A stretch of DNA of 64,000 bases from Burkholderia territorii (lineage in GTDB: Bacteria > Pseudomonadota > Gammaproteobacteria > Burkholderiales > Burkholderiaceae), in the NCBI RefSeq assembly GCF_902833055.1, contig NZ_CADFEJ010000020.1:1-64000 (forward strand), written 5' to 3'. Under the pieces are notes generated by a model. That model saw nothing but the letters and a program-made list of their open reading frames with translations. It ran no database searches and was not told the origin of the DNA. Shown here in pieces: positions 1-9,600 of the stretch. Numbering within the stretch: position 1 is the first letter of the stretch; every line of letters starts with the position of its first letter. Position numbers and translations under genes: made by a program.

Positions 1-1580
1 GAGTTGATGCCGGTCGAAGTCGACGTGGAGAGCGACGCGATCGAGCTGTTAGCCGACGCGAGGCCCGTCGACGTCGAAGTCGACAGCGAAGCGACCGAAC
101 TATTGGTCGAGCTCAGGCCCGTCGACGTGGAAGTCGACAGCGAAGCAACCGAACTATCGGTCGAGCTCAGGCCCGTGGACAACGAATTGATCCCCGTCGA
201 AGTCGAGGTGGACAGCGACGAGATCGAGCTGTTAGCCGACGACAGCCCAGTCGACGTCGAAGTCGACAGCGAAGCCACCGAGCTGTTGGTCGAGCTCAGG
301 CCCGTGGACAACGACTTGATCCCCGTCGAGGTCGACGTGGACAGCGACGAGATCGAGCTGTTAGCCGACGACAGGCCGGTCGACGAGGAAGTCGACAGCG
401 AGGCAACCGAGCTGTTCGTCGAGCTGAGGCCCGTGGACAACGAATTGATCCCCGTCGAGGTCGACGTGGACAGCGACGAGATCGAGCTGTTGGCCGACGA
501 GAGGCCGGTCGACGTCGAGGTCGACAGCGAAGCGACCGAACTGTTGGTCGAGCTGAGACCCGTCGACAGCGAGTTGATCCCCGTCGAAGTCGAAGTCGAG
601 AGCGACGAGATCGAGCTATTGGCCGACGACAGCCCCGTCGACGCCGACGTCGACAAGCTGCTGATCGCGCTGGTCGTCGTGCTCATCCCGGTGCTGAGCT
701 GGGCCACGGTGACCGCATCCTGCGGTGCCGAGCCGTCGGCGACGTTCGTGATGCGACGCAGCGCCGTCGAGCTGCCGACCGACACTTCAGACGTCGGCGC
801 GGCGCTGCCCGTCAGATAACCCGTTCCCGTCGGCGCTGCCGCGCCGGTCACGCTGCCTGCGCCAATCGCGACGCTGGACGTGTAGTTGGCCGTGCCGCCG
901 AGCGCGATCGCGTTGGTGCCCGTCGCCGTCGCGCCGTTGCCGATGGCGGTCGCGCCCGAGCCGGCTGCCGTGGCAGCCGAACCGAGCGCGGTGCCGTTGG
1001 TACCGACCGACGTGACTGTCGCATTCGAACCGATTGCGATGCCCGACGTCGTTGCCGAGTTGACGTTCGAGAACCGGCCCAGTGCGATCGAATTGGTGCC
1101 TGCTGCCACCGCTCCGCCTGTGCCCGTGCTGTTACCGCCGCCGATCGCGATCGAGCTCGAACCCGAAGCGGTCGAGTCGTTGCCGACCGCGGTCGCGCCG
1201 GTGTTGAGCGCCTTTGCGCCGGAGCCGATGCCGATCGCGCTCGAGCCGGTCGCGGTCGTGGCCTGACCGAATGCTTGTGAATAGCTGCCGGACGCCGTCG
1301 CGTTCGCACCGATCGCGATCGAGGTCGCGCCGCTGGCCGTTGTCTGACTGCCCCCATTACCGCCGATGGCAATCGCCTGGGCGCCCGTCGACGTGCCGCC
1401 GCCCGCGGAATACTGCGCATGCGCGACGTTGCCGACTGCCGCACCCGCGACGAGCGCGACGGTTGCGACGGCCTTCACGACGGCTGACTTGTTCGGCTTG
1501 CCCCGTGCCGAATCGTGTTCGGATGCCGCGACCCAGGCGCCAAGAGCTTCGTTCCAGATCGAGCGGTATGTGCGGTTCAT
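1..1580 (-). CDS. Trimeric autotransporter adhesin (YadA-like), N-terminal part, runs off left edge
   Basis: The frame is open from the ATG at 1578-1580 to the window edge (about 526 codons), so the C-terminal stalk and the YadA anchor are outside. The first residues, MNRTYRSIWNEALGAWVAAS, are a typical extended signal peptide region (ESPR), followed by a hydrophobic core ending near AHA. Residues of about 50-240 carry YadA head repeats of the SxAIGxxA type (AIAIGGN, TSIAIGAN, SSAIGIGSGA, NSIALGRF, TSVAIGAGS). A neck-like stretch (VSVGSSTALRRITNVADGS, then AVTVAQL) leads to a Ser/Thr-rich stalk of near-identical 43-residue units. Members are type Vc secreted, form trimers on the outer membrane and usually bind host matrix or mediate autoaggregation. 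A GGAGGT ribosome site lies at 1589-1594, 8 bases before the ATG. Family assignment is firm; the ligand is unknown. Confidence 0.93.
   Translation of the reverse strand, partial: MNRTYRSIWNEALGAWVAASEHDSARGKPNKSAVVKAVATVALVAGAAVGNVAHAQYSAGGGTSTGAQAIAIGGNGGSQTTASGATSIAIGANATASGSYSQAFGQATTATGSSAIGIGSGAKALNTGATAVGNDSTASGSSSIAIGGGNSTGTGGAVAAGTNSIALGRFSNVNSATTSGIAIGSNATVTSVGTNGTALGSAATAAGSGATAIGNGATATGTNAIALGGTANYTSSVAIGAGSVTGAAAPTGTGYLTGSAAPTSEVSVGSSTALRRITNVADGSAPQDAVTVAQLSTGMSTTTSAISSLSTSASTGLSSANSSISSLSTSTSTGINSLSTGLSSTNSSVASLSTSTSTGLSSANSSISSLSTSTSTGINSLSTGLSSTNSSVASLSTSSSTGLSSANSSISSLSTSTSTGIKSLSTGLSSTNSSVASLSTSTSTGLSSANSSISSLSTSTSTGINSLSTGLSSTDSSVASLSTSTSTGLSSTNSSVASLSTSTSTGLASANSSIASLSTSTSTGIN
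181..660 (-). repeat. 129-bp in-frame tandem repeats in adhesin stalk
   Basis: The motif beginning at 181 recurs at 310, 439 and 568, an exact period of 129 bp (43 codons); the last unit is incomplete and grades into the neck. A related but shorter variant lies at 1-180. Each unit encodes Ser/Thr-rich coiled-stalk sequence (GLSSTNSSVASLSTSTSTGL and so on). Such arrays change length by slippage or recombination, so stalk length may vary between strains. Confidence 0.85.
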
Positions 1581-1619
1581 GTCCAGCTACCTCCAAATAA
1601 GCACGCACACACCGGTCTC

Positions 1620-2700
1620 TTTCGTTAGATGAATTTGCCGTGCGCTCGCGCGAATCTCAAAATTGATGGGCGGAGTTTATTGGAGGCGCTATTTTGAGAT
1701 TGACAAACAGTGAAAAATTGAGCGATTTGAAAGTTAAAAGATGGTTAATGGATCGTGTTTTGATGTGTTGTGTCGTAAGAAAGTTGAAAATGCGTTGAAC
1801 GTTGAATGAAGGATGCTCGTGGGCGAGGTGGGTGATGGAAAAGTCTAGTCAAATCAACCATGTGGAGGATTTTTGTGTGATGTGTCGCACATTGGAATGC
1901 CGGAAAAGTAAGACAAATGAAACAGCAAACGTTTGCGGCAAACGTTGTCCTTTCGATATTGTAATGTTGAATGGGTCGGTCGTCGGGATGTGTCGGATAG
2001 CGTGATTTATCTATTAATTTGATATCCGTGATGATTTGAGGAATATATTTAATCGTTTTTATCTAAAATCAAAAAACATGAAGAAAAGAGTGGGAGGCTG
2101 TGCTGGCTTGCGCATCCGGCGGGCCGCACTCGCCCTTGGGACGGGCCTTCGCCGACGGCCGGCTTCACGATGTTGTAAAAAAGTGCAACAGGTGCATTGA
2201 CTCTGCCATTGGGATTCCTGGCCGGAATCCGTCTTATTGACGTATTTCACGTGATGGCCTCAGGGAGCCAATTGGACGACGTGCCGTATCATCCGCGCCG
2301 GCCAGGCAGTCGTTGCACTGGTTCCGCTCGTCCACGACGACGGTTGGAGACGCGCCAACTGATGGAAAACAGGCGCAACGAGCAGGAAACGTCAGATTTG
2401 AGCCACGGTGGCTCGAGCGTGCTGGCCAGGGTGGACATTCCGCGACGGGAAAGACGGCGCGCAGGGGCGCAGGATGAGAACTGTCGACGGACCGGAGGGG
2501 TCGCGTTGGACGGCGTCACGTCGCGCGCGAATCCCCGGACGCGAGCGCGATGCAAGCCGCAAGGACGCTCGGTCGTGCCGGAAAGCGTATGCCGTTGCGC
2601 GGATGGCGGCCGGGGCCGCACGTCGCGGTTGTGCAACCGGGCCGGGCGACGCAGCACATCGCCCATGACAAGGCGCTGCCTGCAACCTGCCGCCGGAGCC
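1620..2700. other. Non-coding stretch: AT-rich block then GC-rich sequence without a supported gene
   Basis: About 1620-2090 is strikingly AT-rich compared with everything else in the window and lies upstream of the adhesin gene. Short open frames exist (for example 1802-2005) but have no convincing ribosome site and no recognisable product. An 11-bp perfect dyad (1653-1663 and 1691-1701) sits about 75-120 bp before the adhesin start. A 7-bp hairpin (GGATTCC/GGAATCC, 2212-2230) is also present. From 2100 to 2700 composition returns to normal; arginine-rich frames on both strands overlap each other and look like chance. Confidence 0.6.
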
Positions 2701-3603
2701 TTACTTCTTCAGGAATCGCAGCGCGAGGCGCGCCATGCGCGGCACGAACATCGGGCGCAGCAGGCGTTTGTCGTACCCGGCCATCCGCCGGTCGTTCTCG
2801 CTGATGCACAGTTCGATCAGTTCGCGCGGATTGAGCGCATCGCCGATGTCTGCGGTGCTCGTCGCCGGAAAGTTCGCGTCGTGCGCGACGCCGTCCGCAT
2901 CGATCCCGCGCGCGATGCCGATGCGCTCCCAGATCAAGAACGCCCACACCGCCGCGACCCGTGCGAAGAACCTCGGCCGGCGCCACCAGGGCAAGCTCCG
3001 CCAGTACCACGCATACCAGTTCACGAAGAACAGGATGTGCCGGCCTTCCTCCTGGATCACGGGCTCGAAGGTGTCGACGAGTTCGGGCGGGAAGTAACCG
3101 GAGCGCTGCGCGGAGCGGAACAGGCCGAACGCGAAGAAGCTGTCGATGCACTCGCTGAAGCCGGTCACCATCCACGACCATTCCGGGTCGTCCGGTACCG
3201 GATAGGCGGGTTCGGGGGCAAGCTCGATGCCGTATGCCTGCACCAGTTTCGACAGCACGACCTTGTGCCGCGCCTCCTCGGCGCCGTCCATCTCGAGCGC
3301 CTGGCGCAACAGCGGGTCGCCGACGGTCGCGGCGAAAGTGGCGACGCGGATCGACGCGCGGCCTTCCGTCTGCACGGCGATATCCCAGATCGGCAGCGAC
3401 GTGAGCCGCTTCAACTCGTCGGGCTTGAGCGGCGGCCAGTCGATGACGGCCGGTTTGTACGGGTTGTGCGTATCGAGCAGCATGCGGCAGAACATCTGCC
3501 TGTGCGCATCGGAACCGATCCTGACCGGACCCTGATACTCGAAGGTCCAGTTGCGCATGGCGTGATCTGCCGCTGCGTGATCTTCCAGCAGCGTGTCGGA
3601 CAT
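2701..3603 (-). CDS. Ferritin-like diiron-type protein
   Basis: The product is 300 residues from the ATG at 3601-3603; an upstream extension in the same frame lacks family-like sequence and was rejected. It carries paired carboxylate/histidine motifs expected of ferritin-like four-helix diiron proteins: EARH within DGAEEARHK and EEGRH within QEEGRHILF, with a further Glu in QTEGRAS. Hydrophobic aromatic stretches (FFVNWYAWYWRSLPWW) follow the second motif. Proteins of this kind bind two irons and are often oxygenases or oxidases; the substrate cannot be predicted. The gene appears monocistronic. The domain call rests on motifs and is reasonably secure; the specific function is unknown. Confidence 0.75.
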   Translation of the reverse strand: MSDTLLEDHAAADHAMRNWTFEYQGPVRIGSDAHRQMFCRMLLDTHNPYKPAVIDWPPLKPDELKRLTSLPIWDIAVQTEGRASIRVATFAATVGDPLLRQALEMDGAEEARHKVVLSKLVQAYGIELAPEPAYPVPDDPEWSWMVTGFSECIDSFFAFGLFRSAQRSGYFPPELVDTFEPVIQEEGRHILFFVNWYAWYWRSLPWWRRPRFFARVAAVWAFLIWERIGIARGIDADGVAHDANFPATSTADIGDALNPRELIELCISENDRRMAGYDKRLLRPMFVPRMARLALRFLKK

Positions 3604-3694
3604 GGCTGTTGTTGTGCGATTACGAGACGAAAGATTCTTGCATAGCTTACGTAATCGCGTATTTTCGAGCGGCCCCGTGCTGCCGTGGCTGCGC

Positions 3695-3913
3695 TCAAGC
3701 CTGCGTGTCGACCCAGAGGCGTCCCCAGCGCGACGCGTAAGCGAGCGCGTGCTCCTCTTCGAAGAAGAAATCAATCGCGTCGAACGACACGGCGCGCGGC
3801 GACGGACCGCCGCTCGCCTTCTCGATCGTCAGGTTCGCGGCGAACAGCCCGTTTGGCAGCCGGGCGGCAGCGGGGGCGACTTCGTAGCCCTTGTAGCGGA
3901 TCGTGCGGTTCAT
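3695..3913 (-). CDS. Small conserved-looking hypothetical protein (72 aa)
   Basis: The frame starts at the ATG at 3911-3913 (MNRTIRYKGYEVAPAA). The sequence resembles small soluble Burkholderia proteins with a KGYE(V/I)xPA opening, with a charged middle (FFFEEEHALAYASRWG) and no signal peptide or membrane segment. It lies 91 bp from the start of the ferritin-like gene, on the same strand and upstream of it. No function can be assigned. The orientation and GC-rich third codon positions favour a real gene. Confidence 0.6.
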   Translation of the reverse strand: MNRTIRYKGYEVAPAAARLPNGLFAANLTIEKASGGPSPRAVSFDAIDFFFEEEHALAYASRWGRLWVDTQA

Positions 3914-4134
3914 GGCGTGCGCATGGAAGGTTCGGGTTTTCAGCGTACGAAAACCCGCGGTCCGCGTGAACCAATCTTTCGGCCAATGCAAATCACCTGG
4001 CGGGCCGGATCATTATCGGCATTCAGTGCACGCATGAAGCAAGGGCGGACGGAGGGATTGCGCCGGGCGGTCGGGCACGCGCGCCCGCGCGCGGCGATCA
4101 TCGTCGGCCGGGCGCGGGCGCGGAAAGGCGGGGA

Positions 4135-4785
4135 TTACTGGTTGGCGATCTTCAGCACGGGGGCGAGCGCGTCGACCGATGCGGCATGCGTGGCCGCACG
4201 ATGCGACGCGAATGCGAGCGCGAATTCGGCTGCCTGCGAGCCGACGGTCTCGAGCTGTGCGACGACCTTCGGATCCGAGCAGCTGTCCGCGCTGTCGAAG
4301 CGCGTTTCGAGCGTGTTTACCGTGGCGCCGAACGGGGTCGGCCAGCCTCGCAGCGCGTGGACGATCGACCGCAGCGACGTCAGCACGGTGCCGGCGGCCT
4401 GCCAGCCGTAGGCGGTGACGATCAGGCCGACCGCGCGGCCGTCGAGGTACGGGCGCTCGTCGGCGCGCAGTTCCTCGAGCGTGTCGAGCGCGTTCTTCAC
4501 GAGGCCGGACACGCCGCCGTGATAGCCGGGCGTCGCGATGATGATCGCGTCGGCTTCGCGAACGGTGTCGATCAGCTCTCGCTGCGCGTCGGTCAGCGTT
4601 TTGTGTTCGGGGGCGTAGTGCGGCAGCGTATGCAGGAACGGGCCGTCGAACAGTCGCGTGCGCGCGCCGGCGGCCTGCGCGCCGCGCAGCGCGAACGACA
4701 GCGCGCGCTCGGTCGACGACGCGGCGCGGGTGGTCCCGCCGATGCCGACCACGAACGGACGGCGGTGTTGATCGAATGCAGTCAA
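4135..4785 (-). CDS. NAD(P)H-dependent FMN reductase family protein
   Basis: This 216-residue flavodoxin-fold flavin reductase has the FMN phosphate-binding loop near residues 14-29 (GIGGTTRAASSTERA) and the family signature PGYHGGVSGLVKNALD near 86-101, which binds the isoalloxazine ring. It would reduce FMN with NAD(P)H, either as a quinone or azo reductase or to supply reduced flavin to a monooxygenase. I place the start at the TTG at 4783-4785, because AAGGAG lies 7 bases upstream and family similarity begins there; the open frame extends to 4992 but the extra residues look like noise. There is no adjacent monooxygenase gene to identify its partner. Confidence 0.85.
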   Translation of the reverse strand: MTAFDQHRRPFVVGIGGTTRAASSTERALSFALRGAQAAGARTRLFDGPFLHTLPHYAPEHKTLTDAQRELIDTVREADAIIIATPGYHGGVSGLVKNALDTLEELRADERPYLDGRAVGLIVTAYGWQAAGTVLTSLRSIVHALRGWPTPFGATVNTLETRFDSADSCSDPKVVAQLETVGSQAAEFALAFASHRAATHAASVDALAPVLKIANQ

Positions 4786-4946
4786 AGGGCGCTCCTTGGG
4801 ATGGCTTGCCCGGCTAAGCACAGGCTTAAAACCAGATGGTAACGACCCCGCCGTCACTCTGAAAACGACTTTTCGTTCTATCGATATGCCGTCTCCACGA
4901 GGCGAGTGTACGCGCGGCAGCGCAGATGGATAGCAGAAATGCTTGG

Positions 4947-4975
4947 TTGGGACGGCGTGCCGTACTCGATAAGAT
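4947..4975 (+). promoter_or_regulatory. Sigma-70-like promoter for the candidate small RNA
   Basis: TTGGGA at 4947-4952 and TAAGAT at 4970-4975 are separated by exactly 17 bp; each matches 4 of 6 consensus positions. The predicted transcript start is about 4982. Confidence 0.45.
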
Positions 4976-4981
4976 GGGCTC

Positions 4982-5049
4982 GTCTCCTCCATGATGTCTC
5001 TACTGACATGGGTTGGCCCCGCCGCGCGGATGCAGGCGGGGCTTTTTTT
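4982..5049 (+). ncRNA. Candidate small RNA of about 68 nt
   Basis: A promoter-like sequence, a short transcribed segment and a strong intrinsic terminator lie in one compact unit with no credible reading frame. The 5' end (4984-4990) is CUCCUCC, complementary to Shine-Dalgarno sequences, and is predicted single-stranded. It is followed by a 5-bp hairpin (4994-4998 with 5005-5009) and the 8-bp terminator stem with a 7-U tail. This is the architecture of trans-acting riboregulators. No homology could be tested. Confidence 0.4.
5016..5049 (+). terminator. Rho-independent terminator
   Basis: GCCCCGCC at 5016-5023 pairs perfectly with GGCGGGGC at 5035-5042 around an 11-base loop, followed by seven T residues at 5043-5049. 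No + strand protein gene precedes it, which is why a small RNA is proposed. Confidence 0.85.
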
Positions 5050-5298
5050 CGTCCGGCGCCGGAAAAAGGGGAGCGATGTGGGGGCAAGCGTTCGCGCGTG
5101 CCGAATTGCACCCGTTCCCGCCGCGCATCCACGAACTGCTCGCGGGCGCGACGATCGGTGTGTTCACGCACGTGTCCGGAGGCGTTGGATGCATGAGCAT
5201 GCACGCCGCCGCGCGATCGCTCCGCTGCGATTTCGCGCGATTTCCACGACGTTTTCTCTCGCGATGCCTCGCCGCGTGCGGTTACGGCCTGTTTGGCC

Positions 5299-6651
5299 TC
5301 AATCCTCGCGTGTATGCGTGTTGCTGCCGCCACGCGCGAGGCGCCATGCGATCGTGCCGAGCACACCGACCGCAACGACCAGCGCACCCCAGAGCACGTA
5401 ACGGCGGATCGCATCGTGATCGGTGGCCGCCTCCGCCGGGGCCGCCGAGACCGGCAGTGCCGCGCCGACGCGCGCGGGCCGCACTTCCGGCGCCATCCCG
5501 ACCAGCAGCGCATCGCGGCCCACGGCCGACGACGGCAGCGACGCATTGCCGACGCCGAGCGTGAACGGCGGCGTGCCGCGCGCGACGAAGGTCAGGGCGG
5601 CCGGATGCCAGCCGACCGTGACGGACGGCTGGCCGCCGCCGAGTCCGCCGTTGCGCATGTCGACGACGATGCGCCACGCGCGATCCGGATTCGGCGCGAA
5701 CGCCAGCGGCGGGTTGCGCTGTTCGCCGCCCTTGCCCTGCAACCGGAACAGGACCGCGCCGGCGACGTCGCGCCACGGCGTTTGTGCGTCGGGGCGGCTC
5801 TGCAGCGTTGCGCGCGCAACCGTATTCGGTTGTGGAAGGTCGATGCGCACGCGGTCGACCGGATATGCGCCGTCGGTGTCGAACAGATACTCGCCCGGTG
5901 CGCTGCCGGCCCGCACGTGCGCGGCTTCGCGCCATTGACGCGGCACCGCCGCGCTGTCCGCCGTGCGTGCATCGTGCGGCCGCGTTTCGGTTTCGATCGA
6001 TGCGATCGAAGGCGCGCCGTCGAGCCAGTCGAGCCGCAGGTAGCGCGGCCCCGTGCCTTCGAGCGCGATGCGATCCTGCACCAGCATGTCGCCGCCGCGC
6101 CCGACCTTCAGCAGTTGCGTGCTGCCGAGCGAGCGCCAGTTGCGCAAGTCGTCGCTGGCTTCGACGGCGACGCGCCCCTGGTAGCTGTCGTCGCTCACGT
6201 GCACGAGCAGTGCGTCGACTTCGCCGTCCGCATGCGACAGGTCGACGAGGTCGGCCGCATGCTTCGCGCGAGCCGGCGCGGTGATGGCCGCGCGCAGCGA
6301 GCCGTCCGGCGCAACCGACACGCCGAGCGGCGCGTGCCCGTCGTCGGCGCGTGCGGGCGGCAGCGGGAACCAGTGCACCGGCGTGCGCGACGGCGGCACG
6401 GCCGCCGCCGCGGGCGCATCGAGCGAGTACGGCACGGGCTCGCCGGCGCCGTTGAAGATGCGTACGTCGCCGAGATCGCCACGCCGGCTGGCCGCATAGA
6501 CGGCCTGCGGCACGGTGAGCTGGTAATACGCGGCGCTGCCGTCGAGCTCGAGCGAGAAACGCTCGGCAACGCGTTCGGCACCGGGCGCGCCGTCGGCCGC
6601 CGCGAACGACGTCAGCAGGCTCAGGCCGAGCAGGGCTGCGAGTCGTTTCAT
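5299..6651 (-). CDS. DUF3999 family envelope protein
   Basis: The 450-residue product begins MKRLAALLGLSLLTSFAAADG, a clear signal peptide, and ends with one membrane helix (YVLWGALVVAVGVLGTIAW) and a short basic tail. The bulk is therefore periplasmic and tethered to the inner membrane at its C-terminus. Sequence order and length match the DUF3999 family, which has no known biochemical role. Its ATG (6649-6651) overlaps the TGA of the DUF2339 gene in an ATGA arrangement, so the two are translationally coupled and probably act as one membrane unit. The pairing of DUF2339 with DUF3999 is common in Proteobacteria. Confidence 0.85.
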   Translation of the reverse strand: MKRLAALLGLSLLTSFAAADGAPGAERVAERFSLELDGSAAYYQLTVPQAVYAASRRGDLGDVRIFNGAGEPVPYSLDAPAAAAVPPSRTPVHWFPLPPARADDGHAPLGVSVAPDGSLRAAITAPARAKHAADLVDLSHADGEVDALLVHVSDDSYQGRVAVEASDDLRNWRSLGSTQLLKVGRGGDMLVQDRIALEGTGPRYLRLDWLDGAPSIASIETETRPHDARTADSAAVPRQWREAAHVRAGSAPGEYLFDTDGAYPVDRVRIDLPQPNTVARATLQSRPDAQTPWRDVAGAVLFRLQGKGGEQRNPPLAFAPNPDRAWRIVVDMRNGGLGGGQPSVTVGWHPAALTFVARGTPPFTLGVGNASLPSSAVGRDALLVGMAPEVRPARVGAALPVSAAPAEAATDHDAIRRYVLWGALVVAVGVLGTIAWRLARGGSNTHTRED

Positions 6652-9600
6652 GGTTGTTGGTCGTCCCGTTGGGCCGCGGCCTTCGGCGGCAGCGGCGAAA
6701 AATAGCCGATCAACAGCAGCAGGATGCCGATGCCGATGAACGACACGATGCGTTCGATGCCGGTGACGTGCGACAAGTCGAACAGGAACAGCTTGATAAC
6801 CGTGAGCGCGAGCAGCGCGGCGCCGACGAACCACATCGGACGCAGCCTGCGGCGCGTGGCCCAGATCATCGTCGCGAGCGCGCAGAGTGTCCAGTAGACG
6901 GAAACCGACGCCTGCACGAGCGTCGATTCCGCCATCGCATCGAATGCGTACGGCACGCCGGTCCAGTGATGCAGCGTGCGCAGCAGGATCGCGTTCAGCC
7001 ACAGGAAGGCCGTCGCGCCGGCCGCGCCGAGCAGCTCGACGCGGTAGTTGTCCAATGACCAGCCGAGCCTGCGCGCGCGCACGAACCACGACGCCGCGAG
7101 CGCATAGATCACCACGAGCACGAGGTCGAGCGGATTGAGCAGCGGCACGCGCGCCCAGCTGCCGCCGTCTTGCGTGAAGTTCGCGTGGAAGGTCCAGATC
7201 CACATCACGACGATCAGCGGCAACGATGCGAGCGCGCACACGCGCGCGATGCCGTCGCGGCGCGTCAGCCACATGCCGGCGAACGCGAACAGGCTCCAGC
7301 CGACCATGAACACCTGCTGGATGCCGAACGACGACAGCACGGCGTCGATATCGTAGGCGACGTGGAAACGGTGATGCAGCGTGCGAAGCAGCAGCGCGTT
7401 GAACCACAGGAAAACGGTCGCGAGGGCCGCCAGATCGGCCGCGAGCGGATGCCAGCCGACACCGAGCGTTTTCAGGCGGCGCAGCCACGTGGCGAATGCG
7501 ACGAAGATCAGCAGTTGCGCGACGTCGAGCGGGTTGAGCAGCGGCAGCCAGAACAGCGGCGACGCATCGCCGTCGCTCGTTACGCTGGCGATGCTCCAGA
7601 GCCACAGCAGCGCGGCGAGCGGCGCGGCGCCCCACACCTGATACGCACGCGGGAACGCGGCGACGGGCCAGCGCAGCCGCGAGCCGGGGCCCGAAACCAG
7701 CAGAAGCAGCGTGCCGAAACCGTAGGCCCACGCGCTCCAGCTCCACGCGCCTTCGGGCACGAACGCGTGCAGGCGCCAGAAGCCCTCAAGCGAGAACAGC
7801 CCGCACAACGTCCAGAACATCAGCGTGTGCAGCGGCGCGATCACCGTGGCGGGGATGGCCGCCATCGGAGACGTGCGCGTCGCGCCGGCCGCGCCCGCGA
7901 CCGGCGCCGCCGCCGTGGCCGCCGCCGACGACGCGCCGCGCGACTGGCGCAGCAGCAGCGCATAACACGCGATGACGGCGATCGGCCACGCGAACGCGCC
8001 CATGCCCGACAGCGGTGCCTCATGCACATCGAACGCACGCAAGGCGAGCAGCGCGAGCACCGGCGTCAGCGCGATGGCGGGCCATTCGGCGATCGGCCAG
8101 GCGAGCTTGCGGCGAGCGACGTGTGCAAGCCACGCCGTGCCGGCTGCGAACAGCGCGGTCGTGTCGACGACGAAGCGGTCGGCATGCAGATCGACGTGGC
8201 GGCTCGCATGGACGAGGATCTCGTGCAGCCCGCCGCTCAGCCACCACAGCAGCCCCCAGGCCGCGGCGGCCGCGCCGACGTCCGGCATCCATGCATGCCA
8301 CGCGCGCGCTTCGTCGCGCCCGTGCAGCCACCATCCCGTGAACAGCCCGGCGAGCGCGATCAGCAGCATCGCGATATACGGGCTGTTGAGCACCGGCAGT
8401 GCGTTCGTGTCGGTCGGCCCGAGCAGGCTCGTGAAGAATGCGCCGGCCGCGGCGATCTGCATCAGCAGGCCGAAGCCGAACGGCGCAAGGCGTTTCTCGC
8501 GCACGCCGACCCACACGATCGCCGCGCCTTCGATCGCCCATGCGGCGCTCGTCGTCGGGCCCGAAAATGCGAGCGGCACCGCGAGCGTCGCGAAGATCAC
8601 CGCCAGCGCAAGCATCGCCTCGAACAGCAGCGCAAGCCGATCGCGGCGCCGCGCGAGCCATGCGGCGACCGCGACGTAGAACGCCGACAGCGCGACCGCG
8701 CTCCACGCGAGCCCGAACGGCGTGCCTTTCACGAGCGCGGCCTGCAGCGCCGTCGCGACGATCGGGGTGCCGAATACGAGCGTGCCGTCGACGTAGTGGC
8801 GCAGCGCCAGTTCGCGCTTCACCGCATACAGCAGCGCGATGCCGACGTACATCAGGAAGAACAGGATCAGGAACGGCTCGGTGGTCGCGAACAGCGCGGG
8901 GCGGTATGCCGTCACGCCCCACGCCGAGCCGATCGTGAACGTGAACACGAAGCCGAGCAGGTTCAGCGGACGCCATGCCTTGAACCAGGCGATCGCGAAG
9001 ATGCCCGCGTTCAGCAACGCGTAGTAGCTGAACAGCGCGACGTGGCTGCCGTGGCCCGTCGACAGCAGCACCGGCGCGAGAAAGCCGCCCGCGCTGCCCA
9101 TGAAGGCAAGCGGCAGCGCGTTCTGCTTCACCGCGAGGAACGCGCTCAGCGCGCACACCGCGACCATCAGCGGGAACGCCGCGCCGATCGGCAACAGCGC
9201 GTAGAGCTTCGTCGCGGCAAAGACCGTCAGGTACAGGATGCCGATGCCACCGCCCTGCAGCACGAGGCCGTATGCCGCGCGGCGCGCCCGCACGCGCCAG
9301 CCGATCGCGAGCAGCGCGGCCGCGGCAAGTGCCGTGCCGGCGAGGCGGAATTCGATCGGCAGCATGTCGTTGTCGGCCGCGTACTTGAGCAGGAACGCGA
9401 CGCCGAAGAACAGCACGATGATGCCCACGCGCACGACCGTATTGCCGCCGAGCAGCCAGTCGCGCGCGGCACGGAACGCGCGTTCGACGATGTCGGGTTT
9501 GTACGATTTCTGCGGGGCGGGCGGGGCAGATGGCGCAGTCGTCGCGGGCCGATTCGTCGGCGCGGCGGCGCTCGCATCGCTCGCCCGCGTGGCGACGGCT

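Larger units (their letters stand above)
4786..5298. other. Intergenic region with a small-RNA candidate
   Basis: This 513-bp gap separates the FMN reductase start from the end of the DUF3999 gene. It contains the promoter, small RNA candidate and terminator annotated separately at 4947-5049. From 5050 to 5298 I see nothing beyond chance reading frames on both strands. Confidence 0.6.

Noticed and set aside
1802..2005. A 67-codon frame in the AT-rich block
   Set aside because: No ribosome site, no family resemblance and atypical codon use; probably chance in AT-rich DNA.
2197..3645. A 482-codon + strand frame opposite the ferritin-like gene
   Set aside because: Composition is dominated by Arg, and the minus-strand product has clear diiron motifs.
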